Positions 1 to 6,728 of a stretch of DNA of 9,789 nt are shown in pieces. The stretch is from Pseudomonadota bacterium (GTDB lineage: Bacteria > Pseudomonadota > Alphaproteobacteria > Rhizobiales > Hyphomicrobiaceae). The stretch is taken from the NCBI GenBank assembly GCA_023390485.1, contig JAEWCT010000189.1:1-9789 (forward strand). Reading direction: 5' to 3'. The translations under genes were made by a program, and so were the position numbers. Position 1 is the stretch's first letter; each line of letters opens with the position of its first letter. A model generated the notes under the pieces. That model was given only the letters and a program-made list of their open reading frames with translations. It did not search any database and was not told the DNA's origin.

Positions 1-792
1 TATTTGAACCGCATCCTCCCGGGCATGGATGCCGAGATCGGCCGCTCCTTCCAGCGCATCCTCGAAAAGCAGGGGATTGCCTTCCGCCTTTCCAGTAAGG
101 TTTCCGCCGTCGAAACGACGGACACCGGCGTGACGGCCAGGATCGAACCGGCCGAAGGCGGCGCCACCGAATCCGTCGAAGCCGACGCAGTACTCGTTGC
201 CGTTGGCCGTGTGCCCTTCACCGAAGGACTGGGCCTCGCCGAAGCCGGCATCGCGCTCGATCCCAAGAAACGCGTGCTGGTCGATGGACATTACCAAACG
301 AACGTAACGGGCGTCTTCGCCATCGGCGACGTCATCGCCGGCCCGATGCTCGCCCACAAGGCCGAGGATGAAGGCGTCGCCGTCGCAGAAATCATCGCCG
401 GTCAGGCCGGCCACGTGAACTACGACGTCATACCGAATGTCATCTACACCAGCCCCGAAGTCGCGAGCGTCGGCAAGACGGAAGAAGAATTGAAGGCCGT
501 CGGGATTGCCTACAACGTCGGCAAGTTTCCGTTCACCGCGAACGGCCGCGCCAAAGCCATTCGCATGACCGACGGCTTCGTCAAAATACTCGCTGATGCA
601 AAGACAGATCGCGTCCTCGGCGTGCACATCATCGGCGCCAATGCCGGTGAGCTGATTGCGGAAGCTTGCGTTCTGATGGAATTCAGCGGCTCGGCGGAAG
701 ATCTGGCCCGCACCTGCCACGCCCATCCGACGTTCTCCGAAGCCGTCAAGGAAGCGGCCCTCGCCGTCGCCAAACGCGCTATCCACTTCTGA
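1..792 (+). CDS. lpdA: Dihydrolipoamide dehydrogenase (E3), C-terminal part, cut by the window edge
   Basis: This is the flavoprotein that reoxidises dihydrolipoamide with NAD+ in 2-oxoacid dehydrogenase complexes (cytosol). The frame is open from base 1, so the FAD-binding N-terminus and the redox-active CxxxxC motif lie outside the window; the TTG at base 4 is not a real start. Visible parts are the end of the NAD domain with VLVAVGRVP, the second FAD contact VFAIGDV (Gly-Asp codons at 325-330), a [10 protein letters not shown] segment, and from about base 430 the dimerisation domain beginning [16 protein letters not shown]. The C-terminal active-site motif HAHPTFSE is intact: the His codon at 724-726 and the Glu five residues later (739-741) form the catalytic pair known for this family. 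The gene ends with TGA at 790-792 and is followed by an intergenic repeat. The 263 visible residues fit a normal protein of about 470. Closely related mercuric or soluble transhydrogenase flavoproteins are less likely given the E3-type C-terminus. Confidence 0.95.
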   Translation, partial: YLNRILPGMDAEIGRSFQRILEKQGIAFRLSSKVSAVETTDTGVTARIEPAEGGATESVEADAVLVAVGRVPFTEGLGLAEAGIALDPKKRVLVDGHYQTNVTGVFAIGDVIAGPMLAHKAEDEGVAVAEIIAGQAGHVNYDVIPNVIYTSPEVASVGKTEEELKAVGIAYNVGKFPFTANGRAKAIRMTDGFVKILADAKTDRVLGVHIIGANAGELIAEACVLMEFSGSAEDLARTCHAHPTFSEAVKEAALAVAKRAIHF

Positions 793-818
793 CGTCAGTG
801 GCCGCAATCTCTCCTCTT

Positions 819-907
819 CGTCATCCCGGCGAAGGCCGGGATCCAGCCAAGCTTCAACACATCGAATGCGGATCTTTGACTGGGTGCCGACCTTCGTCGG
901 CATGACG
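819..907. repeat. REPIN-like doublet: two inverted 28-nt palindromic repeats around a 33-nt spacer
   Basis: The left arm (819-846) begins CGTCATCCCGGC. The right arm (880-907) is its inverted copy, with 23 of 28 positions matching after reverse complementing. Each arm also folds on its own: ATCCCGGC-GAAG-GCCGGGAT (823-842) has a perfect 8-bp stem, and TGCCGAC-CTTC-GTCGGCA (885-902) a perfect 7-bp stem. Most differences between the arms fall in pairs that keep the inner stems, so structure is conserved over sequence. Repeats starting GTCATCCCGGCGAAGGCCGGGAT are familiar as dispersed intergenic elements in alphaproteobacteria. The element lies 26 nt after the lpd stop, so it may also form the 3' end of that transcript, but no T-run follows. 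I see no second copy in the window. Mobilisation by a RAYT transposase is inferred from known REPIN biology, not shown here. Confidence 0.75.
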
Positions 908-951
908 AATGTTGGCCTTTACCCGCTGCGCACAAAACAAGGGCAGAGAAA

Positions 952-2262
952 ATGAACCAACCGGCGTGGCTCGAAGCTGCGTGGGCCGAATTCGGCGTGC
1001 GCGAAATTCCGGGCAAGGAGAATTCCGCGGAAATCCTGCGCTACTTTCGTGAGGCGGGCGACACGAGCGTCGAAAGCGAAGAGACGCCTTGGTGCGCCGC
1101 TTTTGCAGGCGCAATGTTGAAGCGTGCGGGCTGCGAAGGCACCGGCTCACTTCTCGCCAGGTCGTATCTCGATTGGGGATTAAGCCTCGAAGAGCCACGC
1201 TTCGGCGCGATCGCCGTGCTCGCACGCGGCGATGATCCGGCAGCCGGACATGTCGGCTTTCTGATCGGGACGACGGGCGAGAAGCTCTATCTTCTCGGCG
1301 GCAACCAGAACGACGCGGTGACCATCGCAGCCTTCGACGCGGCTCGGCTTCTGGGTTTCCGATGGCCGAATGCGGAATCCCATGCCGAACAGACGGCGGC
1401 GAGCAACGGCATCTTCGCAAAATTGCTTGTCCATATCCTCGAAATGGAGGGCGGCTTTTCGGACGATCCTTATGATCCCGGTGGCCCGACCAATCGCGGC
1501 GTGACGCTCGAAGTCTATGCCAACTTCAAGGGCCAGACGATCGATGCTGGGTCGCGGCCGCGGCTGATTGCGGAACTGAAGTCGATCCCCAATGCCGTCG
1601 TCGAAGCCATCTATGACCGGCGATACTATGAACCGGCGCATTGCTCGCTGTTCACGGCCCCGCTCGCGTTGATGCATTTCGACGCCGCAGTGAACCACGG
1701 CGTCGGCGCCGCGATCCGAATGTTGCAGCAGGCCGTCAACGTGACCATCGACGGCGAGATCGGCCCTGAGACGCTCGCCGCGATCGGCGCCCGGAGCCTG
1801 GTCGATCTTATCGACGACTACGCCGAAATCCGGCGCACCCGGTACCGGGCTCTACCCCACTTCTGGCGTTTCGGACGCGGCTGGCTGAAGCGCGTCGACG
1901 CGACATTGACACTCGGAAAATCGTGGGCGGCGGCCGAAGGCACGACCCGCGGTCTTCTGGAACCCGCGCAAATTGCAAAAGGAGAAACCAGCATGAGCAC
2001 GACAGCTACGAACACGACGAACGATGGGTCGAAATGGTGGGCGGAATCAAAGACACTATGGGGCACGCTGATCACCGCCGCGGCGACGGTGCTCCCCGTC
2101 CTAGCGCCGGCGATCGGGGTAAGCCTCCCGGCGGACGTTATCCAAACGTTTGGCGATCAGGCACTTACCGCCGTTCAGGCGCTCACCGGCGTGTTCGGAA
2201 CGGCCCTCGCGATCTATGGCCGCTTCAAGGCATCTTCCGTCCTTAGCCTCCGCAGGAATTAA
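952..2262 (+). CDS. Fused endolysin and holin-like protein (CHAP-like TIGR02594-type, GH108, peptidoglycan-binding, membrane tail)
   Basis: A 436-residue peptidoglycan hydrolase with a membrane tail. The start ATG has AAGGG at 939-943, 8 nt upstream. Residues 1-140 resemble the TIGR02594/CHAP-like group, with the candidate catalytic Cys48 in TPWCAAFAG and His100 in AGHVGFLIG. Residues about 152-245 are a GH108-type muramidase domain; EGGFSDDPYDPGGPTNRG carries the likely catalytic Glu166. Residues about 246-325 are the matching C-terminal peptidoglycan-binding segment (NHGVGAAIRMLQQAVN, IDGEIGPETLAAI). GH108 plus this segment is the usual layout of phage and gene-transfer-agent endolysins. 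Residues 348-436 form a short hydrophilic stretch and two hydrophobic helices (about 368-390 and 404-425) ending in AIYGRF, a layout like small phage holins that usually lie in a separate downstream gene. No signal peptide is visible. The neighbours are housekeeping genes and no other phage gene is seen. Domain boundaries are judged by eye. Confidence 0.85.
   Translation: MNQPAWLEAAWAEFGVREIPGKENSAEILRYFREAGDTSVESEETPWCAAFAGAMLKRAGCEGTGSLLARSYLDWGLSLEEPRFGAIAVLARGDDPAAGHVGFLIGTTGEKLYLLGGNQNDAVTIAAFDAARLLGFRWPNAESHAEQTAASNGIFAKLLVHILEMEGGFSDDPYDPGGPTNRGVTLEVYANFKGQTIDAGSRPRLIAELKSIPNAVVEAIYDRRYYEPAHCSLFTAPLALMHFDAAVNHGVGAAIRMLQQAVNVTIDGEIGPETLAAIGARSLVDLIDDYAEIRRTRYRALPHFWRFGRGWLKRVDATLTLGKSWAAAEGTTRGLLEPAQIAKGETSMSTTATNTTNDGSKWWAESKTLWGTLITAAATVLPVLAPAIGVSLPADVIQTFGDQALTAVQALTGVFGTALAIYGRFKASSVLSLRRN
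1977..1984 (+). promoter_or_regulatory. Internal Shine-Dalgarno sequence before the holin-like tail
   Basis: AAAAGGAG lies inside the long open frame, 8 nt before the in-frame ATG at 1993. It is the strongest Shine-Dalgarno match around this gene, stronger than the AAGGG that serves the full-length start. Its spacing is ideal, so independent initiation at 1993 is plausible. In frame it encodes only AKGE in a low-complexity joint between domains. Confidence 0.55.
1993..2262 (+). CDS. Nested holin-like membrane protein (internal start in the endolysin frame)
   Basis: This possible second product of the endolysin frame is 89 residues, starting MSTTATNTTNDGSKWW. It has a polar N-terminus with a WWAESKTLWG entry into helix 1 (about residues 21-43), a short loop (SLPADVIQTFGDQ), helix 2 (about 57-78) and a basic tail ending LSLRRN. 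The length and two-helix layout fit a small phage holin that would permeabilise the inner membrane. Support for separate translation is the AAAAGGAG at 1977-1984 with 8-nt spacing. In phages and gene transfer agents the endolysin and holin are normally separate adjacent genes, so this may be the ancestral start, with the upstream stop codon lost. The full-length fusion and the short form could both be made. Holin assignment is by topology only. Confidence 0.45.
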   Translation: MSTTATNTTNDGSKWWAESKTLWGTLITAAATVLPVLAPAIGVSLPADVIQTFGDQALTAVQALTGVFGTALAIYGRFKASSVLSLRRN

Positions 2263-2348
2263 GAATCCGAGGCTATTCCGGCCCCGTCCCGTATTCATCG
2301 GCCATTCAACGCGCTATGTTTAAGGGTCGGGTTCCCGGAAATGCGCGG

Positions 2349-2639
2349 ATGATCGATTTGAGAAGAGTGGTGATAGCGGCGGCTGCGGCGGTACTTGTTC
2401 CGTGCGCTGCCTCGCGCGCCGACAACTGCGTGACGGATTGGGGCATGGCGGGTCAAATCGTCCGTCAGCAAAATCTATTAACTGTCGAGGAGATGTCGCG
2501 TTCGCTGGCCGCAGATGGTATCGGCAAGCTGGTAAAGACGACGCTGTGCCGTTCGGAAGCCGGATATTTCTACCGGCTGGTTATCAAAAGTCCGACGGGA
2601 GAGCTAAGAACGACCGTTATGACGGCGAAGGGCCGGTAG
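2349..2639 (+). CDS. Small secreted PepSY-like protein upstream of the two-component system (possible FeuN-type regulator)
   Basis: A 96-residue exported protein. ATG 2349 is preferred over ATG 2316 because GGAA (2337-2340) lies 8 nt before it and the signal peptide then begins properly: MIDLRR, a hydrophobic core VVIAAAAAVLVP, and a likely cleavage after SRA (residue 24). The mature part has Cys27 and Cys67, which could form a disulfide in the periplasm, a predicted helix (LTVEEMSRSLAADGIG) and a strand-rich end (YFYRLVIKSPTGELRTTVM). This resembles PepSY-type proteins found beside PhoP/PhoQ-like systems, which often modulate the sensor. From memory, S. meliloti has a small periplasmic regulator, FeuN, next to feuPQ; this gene may correspond to it, but I cannot test homology. 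The 78-nt gap to the response regulator is compatible with one transcript. The function is an inference. Confidence 0.75.
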   Translation: MIDLRRVVIAAAAAVLVPCAASRADNCVTDWGMAGQIVRQQNLLTVEEMSRSLAADGIGKLVKTTLCRSEAGYFYRLVIKSPTGELRTTVMTAKGR

Positions 2640-2717
2640 TCGGTCCGTCGCTGCGGTGGAGGTCTCTCGACGGGATTTCCGTTCGGCCGCCAGCAGTGCA
2701 GGAGGGGAGGGGATGCC

Positions 2718-3389
2718 GTGCGAGCTCTCGTCGTAGAAGATGACAAGGACCTGAACCGCCAGCTTTCGACGGCTCTGGAAGACGCCGGGTTTGCCGTCGA
2801 TACGGCAGCCGATGGCGAAGAAGGTTACTTTCTCGGCGATACCGAGCCCTACGACATCGTTATTCTCGATATCGGCCTGCCGAAAATGGACGGCATATCC
2901 GTCCTCGAGCAGTGGCGGCGAAGCGACCGCAAGATGCCGGTCATCATCCTGACCGCGCGCGACCGCTGGAGCGACAAGGTCGCCGGTATGGATGCCGGTG
3001 CTGACGATTATCTGGCGAAGCCCTTTCATATGGAGGAGCTGCTGGCACGCGTCCGCGCCCAGGTGCGCAGGGCTTCGGGCCACGCCAAATCCGAAATCGA
3101 ATGCGGCCCGGTGCGTCTCGATACGAAATCGGCGCGCGTCACCTGCGAAGGCCTGCCGGTCAAATTGACCTCGCACGAATTCCGCCTGCTGGCCTATTTG
3201 ATGCACCACAACGGCCGCGTGGTTTCCCGGACTGAGCTGGTCGAACATCTCTATGATCAGGATTTTGATCGCGATTCGAACACGATCGAAGTATTTATCG
3301 GCCGGCTGCGGAAGAAGATTCCCGGCGACGTGATCCAGACGGTCCGCGGTCTGGGATACCGCATGAGCCAAGGACCGGATGAGGCTTAA
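2718..3389 (+). CDS. feuP: OmpR/PhoP-family response regulator (FeuP-like)
   Basis: A DNA-binding response regulator of 223 residues, a standard length. The receiver domain (1-115) has the acidic pair Asp8/Asp9, the phosphoacceptor Asp51 in VILDIGLPKMDG, Thr79 in IILTARD and Lys101 in DDYLAKPF. A winged-helix domain follows (about 128-218), with LTSHEFRLLAYLMHHNGRVVSR and the C-terminal hairpin IQTVRGLGYRM. The start is GTG 2718: the purine-rich AGGAGGGGAGG (2700-2710) precedes it, with GGGAGG 7 nt away. The ATG at 2713 is out of frame and stops after seven codons. The gene overlaps the kinase start by 11 nt, which implies coupled translation. The name feuP rests on resemblance to PhoP-like regulators and on my recollection that feuPQ precedes the cyc/ccm operon in Brucella and rhizobia. 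The regulator class is certain, the name less so. Confidence 0.93.
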   Translation: MRALVVEDDKDLNRQLSTALEDAGFAVDTAADGEEGYFLGDTEPYDIVILDIGLPKMDGISVLEQWRRSDRKMPVIILTARDRWSDKVAGMDAGADDYLAKPFHMEELLARVRAQVRRASGHAKSEIECGPVRLDTKSARVTCEGLPVKLTSHEFRLLAYLMHHNGRVVSRTELVEHLYDQDFDRDSNTIEVFIGRLRKKIPGDVIQTVRGLGYRMSQGPDEA

Positions 3390-4758
3390 CTCACTTGCGC
3401 TGCGCCTCTTTGCAACATCGGCAGCGTGGACGCTTCTGGCGCTGCCGCTCGCGGGCTACATCATTTATGCGCTCTACCGGGACGACGTGCAGCTGAGCTT
3501 CGACGCTCAGTTGAAGAAGCTGCTGACGCAGATCACGATCGACAGCATGAGCACGATGGGCGATGAGCCCGTCAACCCGCCGAACCTCTACGAACCCCTT
3601 TTCGAAGTCACGCAGTCCGGCTGGTATTGGCAGATCCGTCCGATCGACGGTGCGCCGGGCCGCACGCTCGTCTCGCCTTCGCTGGCAACGGCCATGCTGC
3701 CGTCCCCGTATGACCGGAAGTTCCCGACGGACGATACCGGCACGCGCTGGATGAATGTCCCGGGACCGACCGGCTCGACGATTCGCATCCTCGAATTCAT
3801 CGACTCCCCCGGTCACGATCCCGAGAAGACCAAGTATTCGATCATGGTGGCCGGTCCCATGGACTGGTTCGAAGAGACGGTCGCCAAATTCCGCGCCCGC
3901 CTGACGAGCGCGCTTTCCCTCGTCGGACTGGGCCTCTTGGCGGTAACCGTCTTCCAAGTTCGCTTCGGCCTTTTGCCATTGCGCCGGATCGAGCGCGGGC
4001 TGGCGAGTATCCGGTCGGGTCAGGTGGAGCGGCTCGAAGGCCAGCTACCGGCCGAGATCGAGCCGCTGCAAACCGAGCTCAATGCGCTGATCGAGTCAAA
4101 CCAGGACATTATCGATCGCGCCCGGACGCAGGTCGGCAATCTCGCGCATGCGTTGAAAACGCCGCTCGCCGTGATCACCAACGAGGCGCACGAGGACAAG
4201 ACGGCATTCGGCTCCAAGGTGGCCGAGCAGGCGCATCTGATGCGCGACCAGATCACCCACTATCTCGATCGCGCGCGCATCGCGGCGCGGACGAACACCA
4301 TCGGCCGCGTCACGCCCGTCGAGGCGATAGCCGAGGCGTTAGTCATGGCAATCGAGCGCATTCACAGGGAAAAAGGCATCTCGATCGATTACACCGTTCA
4401 GCCGGGCGCCAAGTTTCAGGGCGAGAAGCAGGACCTGGAAGAGATGCTGGGCAACTTGCTCGATAATGCCTGCAAGTGGGGAAAGTCTCGGGTCTATCTG
4501 ACGGCGGTCGTCAACAACCCGGACACGACGAGCCGCAGAAAGCTCCGGATTACCGTCGAAGACGACGGGCCAGGTCTCTCGCCCGAGCAGAGAGCCAAAA
4601 TCGGCAAGCGTGGGCTTAGGCTCGACGAGAGCAAACCGGGGTCGGGGCTTGGGCTTTCGATCGTTTCCGATCTCGCCGCATCCTATCGGGGAAAGCTTCG
4701 GCTCGACGCGTCCGAGCATGGCGGGCTCAAAGCCATCATAGAGCTTCCAGCCGCCTGA
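3379..4758 (+). CDS. feuQ: PhoQ-like membrane sensor histidine kinase (FeuQ-like)
   Basis: A 459-residue inner-membrane kinase, partner of the regulator just upstream. The first membrane helix spans about residues 10-33, then a periplasmic sensor domain to about 172, a second helix at about 173-197, and a HAMP-like linker (PLRRIERGLASIRSG). The H-box NLAHALKTPLAV carries the phosphoaccepting His257. The ATP-binding part has the N-box GNLLDNACKW (Asn359 and Asn363), the G1 box VEDDGPGL and the G2 box PGSGLGLSIV. HALKTPL with LLDNACKW is typical of the PhoQ subgroup rather than EnvZ or PhoR. The ATG at 3379 overlaps the regulator's end (ATGAGGCTTAA). In rhizobia FeuPQ is linked to osmoadaptation and cyclic glucan export; that role is transferred knowledge. 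The sensor ligand cannot be read from the sequence. Confidence 0.92.
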   Translation: MRLNSLALRLFATSAAWTLLALPLAGYIIYALYRDDVQLSFDAQLKKLLTQITIDSMSTMGDEPVNPPNLYEPLFEVTQSGWYWQIRPIDGAPGRTLVSPSLATAMLPSPYDRKFPTDDTGTRWMNVPGPTGSTIRILEFIDSPGHDPEKTKYSIMVAGPMDWFEETVAKFRARLTSALSLVGLGLLAVTVFQVRFGLLPLRRIERGLASIRSGQVERLEGQLPAEIEPLQTELNALIESNQDIIDRARTQVGNLAHALKTPLAVITNEAHEDKTAFGSKVAEQAHLMRDQITHYLDRARIAARTNTIGRVTPVEAIAEALVMAIERIHREKGISIDYTVQPGAKFQGEKQDLEEMLGNLLDNACKWGKSRVYLTAVVNNPDTTSRRKLRITVEDDGPGLSPEQRAKIGKRGLRLDESKPGSGLGLSIVSDLAASYRGKLRLDASEHGGLKAIIELPAA

Positions 4759-4927
4759 CAGATCGTGCCGATACCGCAGCGCAACACCTCAGGTCGATGG
4801 GGATTTGCCCGAATTGTGGTAGATTTCCGCCTTGTCGAAGGCACAATATCGGTCTAGCGAATAATCGGGACTGTGCGCCGGTGGGGGCCAGCGGCGCGTC
4901 TGGGATGGGCGAGGAATGGGGATTATC

Positions 4928-5407
4928 ATGCGCATCGCGCGCTTTTCGCTGCCGTTGATGGCAGCTGCCTTGCTTTGTGGCTGCAGCAACGGCCAAGGCG
5001 GAGTGGACAACACGAGCACCGGCCTTGTTCTCGGTAGCATCGCCGGTGGTGTCCTTGGAAATTCGATCGGCAAGGGTGAGGGAGGCAAGGTCGCTGCCAC
5101 CATTGGCGGCGCCGTCATCGGCGGTATCGTCGGCAGCCAGATCGGCAAGAGCCTCGACGAGCGCGATCGCCGTTACGCGCAGGAAGCAGAATACGACGCT
5201 CTCGAGCGCGGACAGTCCGGCAACCCGCGCCAGTGGCGCGATCCCGACACCGGTCACTACGGCGAAATCGTTCCGAGCAAGCCCTACAAGCGTGGCGTCG
5301 CCGATTGCCGGGACTACACGCACACGATTTACATCGACGGACGGCCGCAGCAGATGCATGGCACCGCCTGCCGGAGTGCAGACGGAACCTGGCAGAACGT
5401 CGGTTGA
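4928..5407 (+). CDS. Glycine-zipper outer-membrane lipoprotein, 17-kDa surface antigen type
   Basis: A 159-residue lipoprotein. ATG 4928 is chosen because GGGGA (4918-4922) lies 5 nt upstream; the in-frame ATG at 4916 abuts its GAGGA with no spacer. The signal peptide MRIARFSLPLMAAALLCGC ends in an LCGC lipobox with the lipidated Cys19 (Cys at -2 is slightly unusual). Residues about 30-75 form a glycine zipper of two segments, TGLVLGSIAGGVLGNSIGKG and IGGAVIGGIVGSQIGKS. A polar part follows (SLDERDRRYAQEAEYDALER), then a C-terminal domain with a Cys pair around TIYIDGRPQQMHGTAC, typical of the Rickettsia 17-kDa antigen/RT0821-like family. It starts 169 nt after the kinase and ends 136 nt before ccmI, so it may be monocistronic. 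An envelope-structural role is inferred; no enzymatic function is expected. Confidence 0.88.
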   Translation: MRIARFSLPLMAAALLCGCSNGQGGVDNTSTGLVLGSIAGGVLGNSIGKGEGGKVAATIGGAVIGGIVGSQIGKSLDERDRRYAQEAEYDALERGQSGNPRQWRDPDTGHYGEIVPSKPYKRGVADCRDYTHTIYIDGRPQQMHGTACRSADGTWQNVG

Positions 5408-5463
5408 CGCGCTGCAGCGTCAACTCGTGTCTTTCGCGAAGTTAATCTAGTCCGCGACAGATG

Positions 5464-5490
5464 GGCAGGCCCGGCCTTTGTCGGCTTGCC
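5464..5490 (+). other. Hairpin upstream of ccmI
   Basis: GGCAGGCC (5464-5471) pairs with GGCTTGCC (5483-5490) as an 8-bp stem with one G-U pair and an 11-nt loop. It lies between the lipoprotein stop and the ccmI start. No run of T follows, so it is not a convincing intrinsic terminator; a transcript-end or leader structure is possible. Confidence 0.25.
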
Positions 5491-5543
5491 TCGGTCGACG
5501 CGCGATCCTATTCCCTGCAGCGAAGCTTGAGGATCGCTGCGCG

Positions 5544-6710
5544 ATGGTTTTTTGGATTCTAGTGGCCGGATTGGTGGCAGCCGTGACGCTCGCCCTTACG
5601 CACCCGCTGATGCGTCCGTCCACGCCGGCGACGGACGCGGGTGAAGCCGATATCGCCGTCTATAAAGATCAGCTCAAAGAAATCGCGGCCGAAGAGGCGC
5701 GAGGTACGCTCGGCGTTGCCGAGGCGGAAAGTGCGCGCGCCGAAATAGGCCGTCGGATTTTGCGCGCAGCCGAGGGCAGTTCGCGACCCGAAGCTTCTTC
5801 TCGCGCGGCTGGCCAAAATCGATTTATCAAAACGGTGTCGATTGCCACCTCCATCGCGCTGCCGCTTGCGAGCTTGGCGCTTTATCTGGTCTACGGCGCG
5901 CCCGGCCTGCCCGGACAGCCCTTGAGCGATCGTCTCGCTGCGGCAACGGACTCGAACAAGCCCAACGACCTGATCGCCAAGGTCGAAGAACGTCTGAGAG
6001 AGCATCCCGAAGATGGCATGGGATGGGATGTGATCGCGCCGGTATACTACGCAACCGGTCAATACGCCGGTGCCGCGACCGCCTACCAGAACGCCATTCG
6101 CCTGATCGGCGAAACGCCGCGGCGTCTTGAAGGCTTCGCCAATGCGCGCATCCACGTTGAGAACGGCATCGTCCCGGAAGATGCGCGCAAGGCTCTCGAA
6201 CGGGTTCTGCAACTCGAGCCGAACGCGACCGAGCCGCGGATATGGCTGGCACTCGCCAAGGAGCAGGACGGCCGCCTGCAGGAAGCAGCCGCGGACTATC
6301 GCAAGCTCATCGACGAAGCGCCGGAACACGCGCCATGGCGTAAGGTCCTCGAAGGTCGCCTGGCAAGCCTCGGCAAGGATTCGGGCGGCGCGCCAGCGTC
6401 CGGACCGGAAACCGCTGCTCCCGCTGCTGCGCCGTCGGCTGGTAATCCTGATGCCGCCGCGATCATGAGCCTGAGCCCGGAGGAACGTCAGGCGTTCATC
6501 ACGCGTATGGTCGATGGTCTCGCAGCCCGTCTTAAGTCCGATGGCAGCGACGCCGAAGGCTGGGTTAAATTGATACGCGCCTATCAGGTTCTCGGCCGCC
6601 GCGATGACGCGGTCAAAGCTTTGACCGATGCCCGTGCCAATCTCAAAGGCAATGAGGTAGGCTTGGCCAAGGTCGATAACTTAGCGCGTCAGCTCGGCCT
6701 CGGAAGCTAA
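5544..6710 (+). CDS. ccmI: Cytochrome c biogenesis protein CcmI (CycH)
   Basis: A 388-residue membrane-anchored apocytochrome c chaperone of the System I maturation pathway. ATG 5544 gives the family's expected start MVFWILVAGLVAAVTLAL (first membrane helix, residues 1-21) and has GAGGA at 5529-5533; the frame can be extended upstream to 5478, but those residues do not resemble CcmI. The cytoplasmic loop has the signature VYKDQLKEIAAEEARGTL and AEIGRRIL. The second membrane helix is about residues 95-118, followed by GAPGLPGQPLSDRL. The periplasmic part has TPR-like helices at about 140-275 (WDVIAPVYYATGQYAGAATA, IWLALAKEQDGRLQEAAADY), an Ala/Pro-rich linker at about 280-305, and a further TPR-like segment (WVKLIRAYQVLGRRDDAVKA) to the end. 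It is first in the ccmIEFH run, 18 nt before ccmE. Only the N-terminal signature is well conserved in the family. Confidence 0.93.
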   Translation: MVFWILVAGLVAAVTLALTHPLMRPSTPATDAGEADIAVYKDQLKEIAAEEARGTLGVAEAESARAEIGRRILRAAEGSSRPEASSRAAGQNRFIKTVSIATSIALPLASLALYLVYGAPGLPGQPLSDRLAAATDSNKPNDLIAKVEERLREHPEDGMGWDVIAPVYYATGQYAGAATAYQNAIRLIGETPRRLEGFANARIHVENGIVPEDARKALERVLQLEPNATEPRIWLALAKEQDGRLQEAAADYRKLIDEAPEHAPWRKVLEGRLASLGKDSGGAPASGPETAAPAAAPSAGNPDAAAIMSLSPEERQAFITRMVDGLAARLKSDGSDAEGWVKLIRAYQVLGRRDDAVKALTDARANLKGNEVGLAKVDNLARQLGLGS

Positions 6711-6728
6711 CGCAATGCAGGATGACCA

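Noticed and set aside
2318..2334. Possible PhoP-type box (TGTTTA then CGGGTT after 5 nt) before the small secreted gene
   Set aside because: Only the first half resembles the (G/T)GTTTA consensus; the second half matches about two of six positions, and the site is very close to the start codon.
2316..2348. Upstream ATG start for the small secreted protein
   Set aside because: No Shine-Dalgarno sequence precedes it, and it would place eleven extra residues before an otherwise standard signal peptide.
2713..2736. ATG start just before the response regulator
   Set aside because: It is out of frame with the regulator and stops after seven codons; GTG 2718 gives the correct N-terminus.
2604..3371. 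Long open frame on the minus strand opposite the response regulator (255 codons)
   Set aside because: The plus strand encodes a complete OmpR-family regulator with all key residues; the antisense frame shows no motif.
4832..4860. Promoter-like pair TTGTCG, 17 nt, TAGCGA before the lipoprotein gene
   Set aside because: The -35 part is fair, but the -10 part shares only two positions with TATAAT; not strong enough to annotate.
5478..5543. Upstream start for ccmI
   Set aside because: The extra 22 residues are unlike any CcmI N-terminus, while ATG 5544 has a GAGGA and the expected membrane helix.
5559..6329. Minus-strand open frame opposite ccmI (256 codons)
   Set aside because: ccmI is supported by its signature and operon position; the antisense translation has no family resemblance.
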